Shown in pieces: positions 55,701 through 62,630 of a DNA stretch of 64,000 nt. The notes beneath the pieces are model-generated. The model had not been told where the DNA came from, did not search any database, and saw nothing but the letters and a program-made list of their open reading frames with translations. Origin of the DNA: Streptomyces sp. Go-475 (GTDB lineage Bacteria; Actinomycetota; Actinomycetes; Streptomycetales; Streptomycetaceae); the NCBI RefSeq assembly GCF_003330845.1, contig NZ_CP026121.1:8103501-8167500 (forward strand). Reading direction: 5' to 3'. Every line of letters starts with the position of its first letter. Positions within the stretch are counted from its first letter, which is position 1. A program made the translations under genes and the position numbers.

Positions 55701-57119
55701 CTGCTGCGCCCCAACGGCCGCTTCGTCGAACTGGGGAAACGGGACATCTACCTCAACAACACGCTGCCGCTGCGCCCCTTCGACCGCAGCCTGACCTTCA
55801 TCGGCTTCAACCTCGACCACGTCCTCCTGGATCCCGAACGCGGCGCCCGCCTCGTCGCGGACCTCGTCTCCCACATCGACCGCGGCGTCTACCGCCCGCT
55901 GCCGCACACGGTCTACCCGGCCGCCCGGGTGGAGGAGGCCTTCCAGGTCCTCCAGCACTCCCGGCACATCGGCAAGGTCGTCGTCTCCTTCGAACACCCG
56001 CTGGACGAACCCGTCCCCGTCCGCCCCGCACCCCGCGTGCCCACCCTCGACGCCGACGGGACCTACCTCGTGACCGGCGGCGCGAGCGGCTTCGGCGCCG
56101 CCACCGCACGGTGGCTGGCCGACCACGGCGCCCGGCACCTGGCGCTGGTCTCCCGCCGCGGGCAGGCCACCCCCGAGGCCCCGGCCCTGCTGGAGGAGCT
56201 GGTCCGGCGCGGCGTCCACGCCACCGCCCACGCCGCCGACGTCACCGACGAGGCGGCGCTGCGCCGGGTCGTCGACGCGGTCGACGCCACCGGGCACCGG
56301 CTGCGCGGTGTCGTCCACGCCGCGATGCACCTCGACGACGCGGCCCTGGCGGACCTCACCGACGACCGCTTCACCGCCGTCCTCGCCCCCAAGGCCGACG
56401 GCGCGGCCCTGCTCCACCGCGTCACCGCGGACCACGACCTCGACCTGTTCCTCACCTACTCCTCGATCGCCGCCGCCGTCGGCAACGCCGGCCAGGCCCC
56501 GTACGCGGCCGGCAACGCCTACCTGGAGGCCCAGGCCCGGGCCCGCCGCGCCCAGGGCAGGCCGGCCACGACCCTCGCCTTCGGCCCGATCGGCGAGACC
56601 GGATACGTCGCCCGGCACGGCATCGGCGACGCCCTGGCCGAACGCGGCTTCCAGCCCCTCCCCGTCGCCGAGGCCCTCGCCACCGCCGGCGGCCTGCTCC
56701 AGCCGGGCACCGACGTGGCGGGCATCGGCCGCTACCGCTGGAGCCGCGCCCGCCGCCTGCTGCCCGCCCTGGCCACGGCCCGCTTCACCGGCGTCGTCCC
56801 GGCGGACGCCGCCCCCGACCCGGAGGGCCGCGCCGACCTGCTGCGGAAACTGTCCGCCATGACATCCGACGACGCCCGGGCCGCCATCGCCCGGACCCTG
56901 ACCCGGCTGCTCGCCGCCGTCCTGCACAGCGACCCCGACGAACTGGACCCGGCCCGGCCGGTGACCGACTTCGGCCTCGACTCGCTGCTGAGCACCGAGT
57001 TCCTGGTGCGGGCCGGCGAGCACTTCGACGTCCGCCTCACCGCCGCCGAGCTGATGAGCAGCGACCGGACGCTGACCCACCTCGCCCACCTGGTCCACAC
57101 CCGCCTGGACCTGGCATGA
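49746..57119 (+). CDS. Highly reducing type I PKS: KS-AT-DH-(MT)-ER-KR-ACP
   Basis: A 2,457-residue single-module synthase. [14 protein letters not shown] (~178), EAHGTGTPVGDP, KSNLGHLEP. AT: AGHSVGEVAAAH (~619) with YAFH, mixed between malonyl and methylmalonyl types. DH: DHRVGGDVLMPAAAY (~917) and VLLDGPLQATV. A C-methyltransferase-like region (~1375-1475) keeps FDLVLAGDALHATADLAATL, but the cofactor motif is LEVGATTTALT instead of E-x-G-x-G-T-G, so it is probably inactive. ER: VLVHGGAGAVGLAALQCAHA (~1900). KR: LVTGGASGFGAATARWLA (~2106), TYSSI, GQAPYAAGN, with HLDD (B type). ACP: DFGLDSLLSTEF (~2410). There is no TE or reductase. The layout fits iterative, fully reducing synthesis of an alkyl chain. 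ATG 49746 follows AGGGGGG. Confidence 0.92.
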   Translation: MAVGRDDRSVAVVGIGCRLPGGITGLDGLWAALRDERDLVGEMPPDRFPKDRFVDPGAVRPGRSYTAAGGFLDDIASFDAAYFGISPKEAAHLDPQQRLLLEMAAEALDDAALPAEALAGSDTCVYVGVSDPAYGTVLSMLEDHTSPHTMPGATLSIAANRLSYAFDLRGPSMAVDTACSSSLVALDRACRTLREGSSRVALAGGVNVLMNPFSFAGFSYAGMLSRRGRCAAFSAEADGFVRAEGGAVLVLKRLADAVADGDRIHAVLAGTGSNCDGRTTGMTLPSSQGQEALLRAVCEEAGIGPDDLVYFEAHGTGTPVGDPAEAQAVGRALGTRRGAGPLPIGSVKSNLGHLEPAAGMAGLLKAILVLRHRTAPASLHALPLNPAIDFDALGLAPTVTPVELPRTARAAVGVNSFGFGGANAHAIVVPPPPGPPAPQPVDRPLPVVVSARSPKALRELTARMAERLRGAAPEEFYDLARTSTLRRSAHPHRAAVLAADPGQAADALENLFTDAPAGGAVTRRAERGAVAFVYSGNASQWPGMAAGLMAAEAAFRAAVEETDAALAPHLGWSVAKELERPTAARWARTEIAQPVLFAVQTGLTALLAAQGLRPAAVAGHSVGEVAAAHAAGALTLEQAALVLAQRSRTQATTAGRGRMAAVGLAEDAARAELARFDGALEIAGINSDRDVTVAGDPDALAALGAGLTARDVFFRELDLDYAFHSRAMDPIEEPLRAALAGLTPGTARVPFVSTVTATPLTGPELDAAYWWRNVREPVRFAEAMDRLADEGVGIVVEIGPHPVLRPYLRRTDLTYVPTLHRDGDGPREATAAVAALLAAGADVDWPTHFPHPGRVADLPAYPWQRDRHWHGTPQDLVLHTSGTGALDHPLLGERQPAPHPLWHGGVEPQLVPWLGDHRVGGDVLMPAAAYVEMAVTAGLRALDRPVEVRHLEISRPFAIAWPDPAGAALQTAVTPADGTLTISSRDTRDTEVQPVVRAQVRTRLGTAPAPLDIAAVRARCPRALTGPDFYEHCHRVGLELGPGFRLLHSLDVGDGELLARYRLDHPADGYTVHPVLLDGPLQATVALADRPTPEAAGYLPSAFGAVRVWRTPAQEGVVHLRRCSRSANEICWDITYADLDGTVSAQIDKCRTRRARLSDHAPLTVQRTVLRAAPHPSTPAPPSPLPAPAALAKAARGRVAAARAAWEDSGHAAFTAAAERAGAACWAAALRELTPRPGAPFTMPDLVGRGLAPRHRRLVRLMLPLLAEHHLAEADGDTWRLTDGTPSPEESLRNLVAGHPRFGPAALLINSQLRQLPEVLRGDVDPRDLLPVGDTFLEQWQETAPAHRFTHRVVQALLDRIVHDWPADRPLRVLEVGATTTALTAAVLPLLPADRAHYTCTAPSNAPFARARHRFAACPFIEYRTLDPDADPAVQGFAPASFDLVLAGDALHATADLAATLGHVRALLAPGGHLLATERHHDRLDALLLGGLESWWKRGDRALRPTTRLLPHDAWIPLLERCGFTGPWQTGPADHSVVAAAAPAAATAPPTLPAPPPDTAWIVATETDTETPTARELAALLGPATVLTAPADTGAWTAALPAEAAPRIVLLLAEPDPRQLVARTTHRASVLRALAAACRTRPEDRPPQVWLVTRPTGLFPAPERPAHPEDAAVWGAARALANEQPGLGLRRVSLDRTTDPAADARRLAAELLTPGHSPDGTDGADEDEIVLTPSGRFTPRYIEHPADEPPAVRTGAPFVLETRDPGPARRLIWRETAVPRPGPGEVAVELRAVALNYRDPLRANGLLPPEAVEDSPLSRGLGTDGAGIVCAVGPGVTGFAVGDRVCGAVPAALASHSVTSANALLQIPDGMSDAEAATFPVAFLTIHHALVEQARLAAGETVLVHGGAGAVGLAALQCAHARGAHVIATAGTETKRNLLRSLGVPHVLDSRSLDFVPRVRELTEGRGVDVVVNSLSGEAIAHGLDLLRPNGRFVELGKRDIYLNNTLPLRPFDRSLTFIGFNLDHVLLDPERGARLVADLVSHIDRGVYRPLPHTVYPAARVEEAFQVLQHSRHIGKVVVSFEHPLDEPVPVRPAPRVPTLDADGTYLVTGGASGFGAATARWLADHGARHLALVSRRGQATPEAPALLEELVRRGVHATAHAADVTDEAALRRVVDAVDATGHRLRGVVHAAMHLDDAALADLTDDRFTAVLAPKADGAALLHRVTADHDLDLFLTYSSIAAAVGNAGQAPYAAGNAYLEAQARARRAQGRPATTLAFGPIGETGYVARHGIGDALAERGFQPLPVAEALATAGGLLQPGTDVAGIGRYRWSRARRLLPALATARFTGVVPADAAPDPEGRADLLRKLSAMTSDDARAAIARTLTRLLAAVLHSDPDELDPARPVTDFGLDSLLSTEFLVRAGEHFDVRLTAAELMSSDRTLTHLAHLVHTRLDLA

Positions 57120-57141
57120 CGGCACACCGTCCGGAAGCCGC

Positions 57142-57158
57142 CTCCCCACGGCGGGGAG
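57142..57158. terminator. Hairpin between the reducing PKS and the ABC exporter
   Basis: CTCCCC (57142-57147), a five-base loop, GGGGAG (57153-57158) pair perfectly. It lies 23 bases after the PKS stop and 19 bases before the end of the convergent ABC gene, so it can serve both. Confidence 0.55.
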
Positions 57159-57176
57159 ACGGCCCCCGGGCCGGCG

Positions 57177-58991
57177 CTACAGCACCTCGGCCCGCCCGGC
57201 GGTGTCGTCGAGGAACCCGCCCGACTGGTGCTCCCACAGCTTCGCGTAGGCCCCGTCGAGCGCGAGCAGTTCCTGGTGGGTGCCCTGCTCGACGATCCGG
57301 CCGCGGTCCAGGACGACCAACTGGTCCATGCCCGCGACCGTGCTCAGCCGGTGCGCCACCACCAGCGCGGTCCGGCCCTCCATGAGCCGCCACAGCGCCT
57401 CCTGGACTAGGAGCTCGCTCTCCGAGTCCAGCGCGCTGGTCGCCTCGTCCAGCAGCAGGATCGGCGCGTCCCGCAGGATCGCCCGGGCGAGCGCGACGCG
57501 CTGGCGCTGACCGCCGGACAGCTTGACGCCCCGCTCGCCCACCATGGTGTCGAAGCCGTCCGGCAGCGCGTCGGCGAACTCCGTGACGTGCGCCGCCTCG
57601 GCCGCCCGGCGGACCTCGGCCTCACTGGCGTCCGGCCGGGCGAAGGCGATGTTCTCCCGCAGGGTGCGGTGGAACATCGCCGGGTCCTGCGGCACGTAGG
57701 CGATCTGACCGCGCAGGTCGGCCTGGCGCAGCCGGCTGATGTCCTGGCCGCCGATCAGGATGCGGCCGCCGTCGATGTCCGTCATCCGCAGCAGCAGCCG
57801 GGTCAGCGAGGTCTTGCCGCCGCCGGACCGGCCCACGAGGCCGAGCTTCGCCCCGCTCGGCACGGTCAGGTCGAGCCCGTCGAACAGCGGCCGGCCACCC
57901 CGGTGCGCGAACGTCACCTTCTCGAAGCGCACATCGGCCGCCCGCGGCCGCAGCGGCTCCGGTTCCGGCGGGTCGAGCACGGTCGGCGGCGTCAGGAGCA
58001 GCTCGGTGAACTGCGCGGCCTCCGTCATCGAGCTCTCCAGCCGGCGGTAGATCTGATTGAAGTCGAACATGATGCGGGTCGCGTTGGTGTAGTACGTGAA
58101 GGCGACCACGATCCCCTCCACGCCGAGGGAGCCCCCGGCGAGCGTCACCGCGAGCAGCAGACCCACCGTGTTGGTGACCACGGACATCGGCGCGACCAGC
58201 GTGTCGATGCGCAGATTGCCGTAGTCCCACGAGCGCAGGGTGAGCCGGCGTGACGTGGCGACCCGGGAGCGGTGCTCGGCGGCCTCGCGCTCCTCGGCGG
58301 CGAACGCCCGCACCGTGTCCATGTTCATCAGGCTGTCGGCGACATGGCCCGACACCCGGGCGATCGCCTCCTCACGCTCGTCGACGAGCCGCTGCCGCCG
58401 GCGGATCAGCGGCACGACCAGCACCGCCGTCAGCGCGATCATGGACAGCAGGCCGACGACGAGCAGCGGCTCGTAGCGCCACAGCACCACCGCGCCGAAC
58501 GTCAGCGGCACGAAGCTGCCCATGATCTGGAACGTCAGCGTGTCCACGAACGGCTCGAAGCGGGAGGCGAAGCTGAGGACCCGCTTGGTCAGCGAGCCGG
58601 CGAAGTTGTCGTGGAAGAACGTGGCGTCCTTGGCGAACAGCTCGTCCATCCCGATGACGTACAGGTGCTCGATGCCGAGGGCGTCGAGCCGGTTGAGGCA
58701 GTGCAGGGCGATGCGCCACAGTGCCTCCGCGACCAGCAGGACCCCGGCGAAGCCCAGCACGTACGGCAGTGCCGAGGCGACGCTGACGTCCTTGTCACCG
58801 GCGATGTCGCCGACGAGCTTGGCGACGATCAGCGGCGCGACGTAGTTGATTCCGATGTTGCCCAGCGCCGAGAGCAGCATCGCGGGAGCCGTCCACCGGC
58901 GAAGCCGGGCCAACTCCCGTCCGTAGTAACGAAGTGCGAGAAGCACCGAGCGCTTGCCCGGCTGAACCCTGCGTGTTCCAGGCGTTTCCAT
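57177..58991 (-). CDS. ABC exporter with fused membrane and ATPase domains
   Basis: A 604-residue half-transporter that would work as a dimer. Six membrane helices cover residues ~25-310. The ATPase domain shows Walker A LGLVGRSGGGKTSLTRLLL, signature VKLSGGQRQRVALARAIL, Walker B LLLDEATSALDSES and the H-loop LVVAHRLST. ATG at 58991 follows AGGGG. The type exports lipids, peptides or drugs. It converges on the reducing PKS with only a terminator between them, so it could export the PKS/Ole product, though transcription is independent. No regulator is next to it. Confidence 0.88.
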   Translation of the reverse strand: METPGTRRVQPGKRSVLLALRYYGRELARLRRWTAPAMLLSALGNIGINYVAPLIVAKLVGDIAGDKDVSVASALPYVLGFAGVLLVAEALWRIALHCLNRLDALGIEHLYVIGMDELFAKDATFFHDNFAGSLTKRVLSFASRFEPFVDTLTFQIMGSFVPLTFGAVVLWRYEPLLVVGLLSMIALTAVLVVPLIRRRQRLVDEREEAIARVSGHVADSLMNMDTVRAFAAEEREAAEHRSRVATSRRLTLRSWDYGNLRIDTLVAPMSVVTNTVGLLLAVTLAGGSLGVEGIVVAFTYYTNATRIMFDFNQIYRRLESSMTEAAQFTELLLTPPTVLDPPEPEPLRPRAADVRFEKVTFAHRGGRPLFDGLDLTVPSGAKLGLVGRSGGGKTSLTRLLLRMTDIDGGRILIGGQDISRLRQADLRGQIAYVPQDPAMFHRTLRENIAFARPDASEAEVRRAAEAAHVTEFADALPDGFDTMVGERGVKLSGGQRQRVALARAILRDAPILLLDEATSALDSESELLVQEALWRLMEGRTALVVAHRLSTVAGMDQLVVLDRGRIVEQGTHQELLALDGAYAKLWEHQSGGFLDDTAGRAEVL

Positions 58992-59175
58992 CCCACCCCT
59001 GTGTCGTCCTGTGGCCCGCCGCCACGCGCTGTGGGCGGGCAGGGGCCATCGCCGCAACGGATGTGTGGATTTCGGTTCGAGTCCGGAAGTGTCCCGCGAC
59101 GGCGACCCCTCAGTCCAAGTGTTTTCCGGCCCGGCGGTGGTGTGCGGGGAGCGCCAAGGGGCACGGCGGGCGGAC

Positions 59176-59508
59176 TCAGGACGCGGGGTCGCTGTGCGGG
59201 CGCAGAGTGAAGACCTGGTCGAGACCGACGAGGGTGAGGACGCGCAGCAGGTGCGCCGGTACGGCGGCCAGGACGGCGTCGGCCTCCGCGGCCAGGGCGT
59301 GCTGGCGGGCGGCGAGGAGGGCGGTGATGCCGGAGGAGTCGCAGAACTCCAGCCCGGACAGGTCGAGGACGAGGCACTGTCCCGGCGCGAGGGCCAGCAG
59401 GCCGATCTGCCGGCGCAGCTCGGGTGCCTGGTCGAAGTCCAGGTCGCCGGCCACGCGGAGGACGAGGCCGGTCGCGGTGGAGCGGTGGTCGATGGTCAGC
59501 GGCTTCAT
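59176..59508 (-). CDS. STAS-domain anti-anti-sigma factor (RsbV-like)
   Basis: A 110-residue STAS protein. The phosphorylation site is the Ser pair in LEFCDSSGITALLAARQHA, and LVLRVAGDLDFDQAPELRRQ is the usual first half. It is controlled by phosphorylation from an anti-sigma kinase and by dephosphorylation from a PP2C phosphatase (known for the family). Its ATG overlaps the stop of the phosphatase gene (ATGA), so phosphatase and antagonist are made together. The cognate sigma factor and kinase are not in the window. Confidence 0.9.
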   Translation of the reverse strand: MKPLTIDHRSTATGLVLRVAGDLDFDQAPELRRQIGLLALAPGQCLVLDLSGLEFCDSSGITALLAARQHALAAEADAVLAAVPAHLLRVLTLVGLDQVFTLRPHSDPAS

Positions 59509-60905
59509 GAGGTGGGGCTCGTGGTCGGGCGGATCGGGGACGGGGCGGCGGGGACGCCGAGGGCGAGCAGGGCGGTGTCGTCGTCGAGACCGTCGCCGAA
59601 GCTCTCCAGCAGCCCGGTCAGCGCGGTGATGACCTCGCGTGGTCCGGCGGGGGCGCGGTCGGCGCCGAAGGCGCGCAGGGCGTCCTCGCCGTAGAGGGCG
59701 TCGCGGGCGGGGCCGGTCCGGGCCTCGGTGAGGCCGTCGGTGTACAGCACCAGCGTGTCGCCGGCGGCCAGGACGGTCTCCGCCGTGCCGATCGGCGCGC
59801 CGGGCAGGATGCCGACGAGCATGCCGCCGGGGGTGGGCAGGTATCCGGCGCTGCCGTCGGACCGCAGGACGAGCGCCGGCGGGTGGCCGCCGGAGGCGAT
59901 GCGCACGGTCGCGGACCCGTCCTCGCCGCCGGGCTCGACAACACCGAAGACGCAGGTGCAGTAGCGGGGGTCGCCGTCGGCGGTGTACCGCTCGTGCAGC
60001 ACGGCGTTGAGCGTGGCCAGGGCGGCGGCCGGCTCCGGATCGTGGTGCGCGGCGGCCCGGAGGGTGTAGCGGGTCAGCGAGGTGAGGGAGGCGGCCTCGG
60101 GGCCCTTGCCGCACACGTCGCCGAGGAAGAACGCCCACCGGTCGCCGGCGACGGGGAACAGGTCGTAGAAGTCGCCGCCGAGCTGGTCGGGCGCGGCCGT
60201 GTGGTAGTGGACGGCCGTCTCCAGGCCCGGTACGGCGGGCAGTGAGTCCGGCACGAGGGACTGCTGCAGGACGGCGAGCGCGTCGGCCAGCCGGGTCCGG
60301 TCGGCTTCGGCCTGCCGTCTGGCCCGGTCCGCCTCGGCATGGGCCCGCTCGGCCTCGGCACGGGCCCGTTCCGCTTCCGCCCGGGCCCGCTCGGCCTCGA
60401 CGCGGGCCTGCTCGGCGTCGACCCGGGCCCGCTCGGCGTCCTTACGGCGGCGCAGCAGTTCCTCTTCGTAGGAGCGGCGGTCGGAGGCGTCGAAGACGGT
60501 GATGCGGATCAGCAGGGGCTCGCCGCCGGTGCCGTGCTTGACCACGGCGGAGACCAGCACCGGCAGCCGGCCGCCGCCCTGCCTCCTCATCTCCAGCGCG
60601 ACGCCGCGCAGCTCGCCCTGCATGCGCAGCAGCGGCGCGAAGTGCGTCTCGTGGTACAGCCTGCCGCCGACGGTGAGCAGATCCGCGAAGCGCCTGCGGC
60701 CCACCACGGCCTCGCGTTCCAGGCCGAGCCAGTCCAGCAGCGTCGCGTTGATCTTGGCGATGGTGCCGTCCATCATCGTGGACAGATAGCCGCACGGCGC
60801 CGACTCGTACAGGTCCTCCGCGCTGTCCTCCAGCAGCGCGGAGAACGCCGCGTCCGTACCGGGCCCCTTCCCCGCGGGCTCCGGCATCCCGCCCGCGCGG
60901 CACAT
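59505..60905 (-). CDS. PAS-coiled coil-PP2C phosphatase (RsbP-like)
   Basis: A 466-residue PPM phosphatase. Residues ~25-130 form a PAS sensor domain (YLSTMMDGTIAKINATLLDW). Residues ~140-195 form a coiled coil of tandem RAEAERA-type heptads. Residues ~200-445 form the SpoIIE/PP2C domain with all metal-binding aspartates (GGDFYDLFP, FLGDVCGKGPEAA, LYTDGLTEAR, DDDTALLAL). This is the layout of Bacillus RsbP, the energy-stress phosphatase. The start overlaps the RsbQ-like gene stop (TGATG, ATG 60905); an ATG six codons later is possible. It should dephosphorylate the STAS protein encoded next. Confidence 0.88.
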   Translation of the reverse strand: MCRAGGMPEPAGKGPGTDAAFSALLEDSAEDLYESAPCGYLSTMMDGTIAKINATLLDWLGLEREAVVGRRRFADLLTVGGRLYHETHFAPLLRMQGELRGVALEMRRQGGGRLPVLVSAVVKHGTGGEPLLIRITVFDASDRRSYEEELLRRRKDAERARVDAEQARVEAERARAEAERARAEAERAHAEADRARRQAEADRTRLADALAVLQQSLVPDSLPAVPGLETAVHYHTAAPDQLGGDFYDLFPVAGDRWAFFLGDVCGKGPEAASLTSLTRYTLRAAAHHDPEPAAALATLNAVLHERYTADGDPRYCTCVFGVVEPGGEDGSATVRIASGGHPPALVLRSDGSAGYLPTPGGMLVGILPGAPIGTAETVLAAGDTLVLYTDGLTEARTGPARDALYGEDALRAFGADRAPAGPREVITALTGLLESFGDGLDDDTALLALGVPAAPSPIRPTTSPTS

Positions 60906-61708
60906 CACTGCCGGGACTCCAGGAAGCCGAGGATCGCCTCGGCGGTGGCCTCCGGCGCGCTTAGCTGCGGGCAGTGGCCCGTGGCGGCGAGCGTGACCAG
61001 GCGGGAGGAGGGGATCGCCGCGTGCACGTAGGCGCCGACCTCGCGGGGCGCGATGGCGTCCTGCTCGCACTCCAGCACCAGCGTCGGCACGGACACGCTC
61101 TTCAGGTCCTCGCGGCTGTCGGAGAGGAAGGTCGTACGGGCGAAGACCCGGGCGATGTCGGGGTCGGTGGCGCAGAAGCTGTTGGTCAGCTCCCGGCCCA
61201 GCTCCGGCCGGTCCGGGTTCCCCATGATCACCGGGGCCATCGCGGACGACCAGCCCAGGTAGTTCGCCTCCAGGGAGTCCAGCAGTTCGTCGATGTCCGC
61301 CGTGCTGAAGCCGCCGCGGTAGCCCTCGTCGTCGATGTAGCAGGGCGAGGGCGTCACCATCACGAGCGCCCCGATCCGCTCGGGCGCGGCCTGCGCCGCC
61401 AGCACCCCGGCCATGGCGCTGACCGAGTGCCCCACGAACACCGCCTGCCGCAGGTCCAGCTCCTCGCACACGTCGACGACGTCCGCGGCGTAGCCGTGCA
61501 GCGACGCGTACCTCTCCTCGCTCCACGCCGACAGGTCCGACCCGCCGGAGCCGACGTAGTCGAACAGCACGACCCGGTACCGCTCCGCCAGCGCGGGCAC
61601 CACCAGGCGCCACATGTTCTGGTCGCAGCCGAACCCGTGGGCCAGGAGCAGCACCGGCGCGTCGGCGCGACCGGTGATGTGCACGTTGTTCCGGCGGCGG
61701 ATGTCCAT
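60905..61708 (-). CDS. RsbQ-like alpha/beta hydrolase
   Basis: A 267-residue hydrolase closely resembling Bacillus RsbQ from end to end: HGFGCDQNMW, VVLFDYVGSGGSDLSAWS, RYASLHGYAADVVDVCEELD, FVGHSVSAMAGVLAA (nucleophile Ser), and SFCATDPDIARVFARTTF. The Asp in CEQDAIAP and His in ATGHCPQ complete the triad. RsbQ activates RsbP through its PAS domain, presumably by way of a small hydrophobic ligand. The order rsbQ-rsbP here, with a stop/start overlap, mirrors that system. Plant strigolactone and karrikin receptors belong to the same family. ATG 61708 was chosen; a GTG at 61729 is possible. Confidence 0.88.
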   Translation of the reverse strand: MDIRRRNNVHITGRADAPVLLLAHGFGCDQNMWRLVVPALAERYRVVLFDYVGSGGSDLSAWSEERYASLHGYAADVVDVCEELDLRQAVFVGHSVSAMAGVLAAQAAPERIGALVMVTPSPCYIDDEGYRGGFSTADIDELLDSLEANYLGWSSAMAPVIMGNPDRPELGRELTNSFCATDPDIARVFARTTFLSDSREDLKSVSVPTLVLECEQDAIAPREVGAYVHAAIPSSRLVTLAATGHCPQLSAPEATAEAILGFLESRQ

Positions 61709-61807
61709 GCCCCCATGCTCCCACCTCACCCGGAACCGTCCGACCGCGGGCCCCTGAGCAGCGGGATCGTCCTCCCCGGGAGCCTGACCGGCCGGCCGGG
61801 GAGCCCG

Positions 61808-62464
61808 TCAGCCGAGGTACAGCGGGAGCCTCGCGGACAGCTCGCCGAGCTCGGCCCGCTCCGCCTCGGTCGGCGCCCGCCGCCCGGTGCCGACCAGCAG
61901 CGCGTCCACGTCGTGGAACGACGCGGGGAACGGGCTCCCCAGGATCCGCTCCAGCAGCTCGCGGGACCGGGTGAGCCCCTCCGCCGGCGGCTGCTCCGGG
62001 TCCGGCAGGTACGCGATCAGGTCGAGGTGGTGCAGCGTCCACTCCAGGACGTACACCGAGAGGTAGTCGGCCACCGTCAGAACCTCGTCGCGGGTGCCGA
62101 CCCTGGCGGCCGGGTCGGCGAGCAGGGCGGCGCGGCCGGCGGCGGAGCCGACGTCGTCCAGGTGGAACGTGAGCAGGTGCGGCTCCTGGTACGCCGCGGC
62201 CAGCCGGACCGTCAGCGCGTCGAGCGGGTCGTCGCCCGTCGGCGGTGTGCCGGAGACCTCCCAGTAGGACACCGCGTCCCGGGTCGGCTCCCGGTCGGAA
62301 GGGGTGGCGAGGGTGATCAGGACGTCCTGGGCGTCGATGACCAGGTGGCACACCAGGTCCCGCACCAGCCAGCCGGTGCAGCCGGACGGCCGGGCGAAGT
62401 CCTCGTCGGAGAGACCGGCGACCGCCTCGCGCAACGCCGTCCAGGAGCGTGAGAAGAGATCCAC
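61808..62464 (-). CDS. Maleylpyruvate isomerase-family (DinB-like) mycothiol-dependent protein
   Basis: A 218-residue four-helix-bundle protein. The N-terminal MDMPI_N/DinB-type region shows SRSWTALREAVAGLSDEDFA and CTGWLVRDLVCHLVIDAQDV, where the His is a probable metal ligand. YVLEWTLHHLDLIAYLPD near residue 150 holds the second His cluster. Family members use mycothiol, the actinobacterial thiol, or have unknown function. GTG at 62464 gives a family-like start; the ribosome-binding site is weak. It is divergent from the amidinotransferase gene. The substrate is unknown. Confidence 0.75.
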   Translation of the reverse strand: MDLFSRSWTALREAVAGLSDEDFARPSGCTGWLVRDLVCHLVIDAQDVLITLATPSDREPTRDAVSYWEVSGTPPTGDDPLDALTVRLAAAYQEPHLLTFHLDDVGSAAGRAALLADPAARVGTRDEVLTVADYLSVYVLEWTLHHLDLIAYLPDPEQPPAEGLTRSRELLERILGSPFPASFHDVDALLVGTGRRAPTEAERAELGELSARLPLYLG

Positions 62465-62630
62465 CTCGGCAACGTAGTGCGGCGCCGCGAGCGTGGACAA
62501 GCGAATTCGGGGCAACCGGCTGGGTACCGAGGGCGTCGTGACCGTTGACGCGGACGGCTCCCGCGGACCACGGTGAGCAGCCGGGCACGGGCGGCGCATC
62601 GGTGAAGCCCGCGATCCCCAGGGGGTGAGC

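Noticed and set aside
57177..59057. Earlier start of the ABC exporter (22 residues longer)
   Set aside because: The extra residues are Arg/His-rich and lack a ribosome-binding site; ATG at 58991 has AGGGG upstream.
59071..59087. tRNA-like T-arm (TTCGG, loop TTCGAGT, CCGGA)
   Set aside because: No acceptor, D-arm or anticodon arm can be folded upstream or on the other strand. It may be chance or an old fragment, not a gene.
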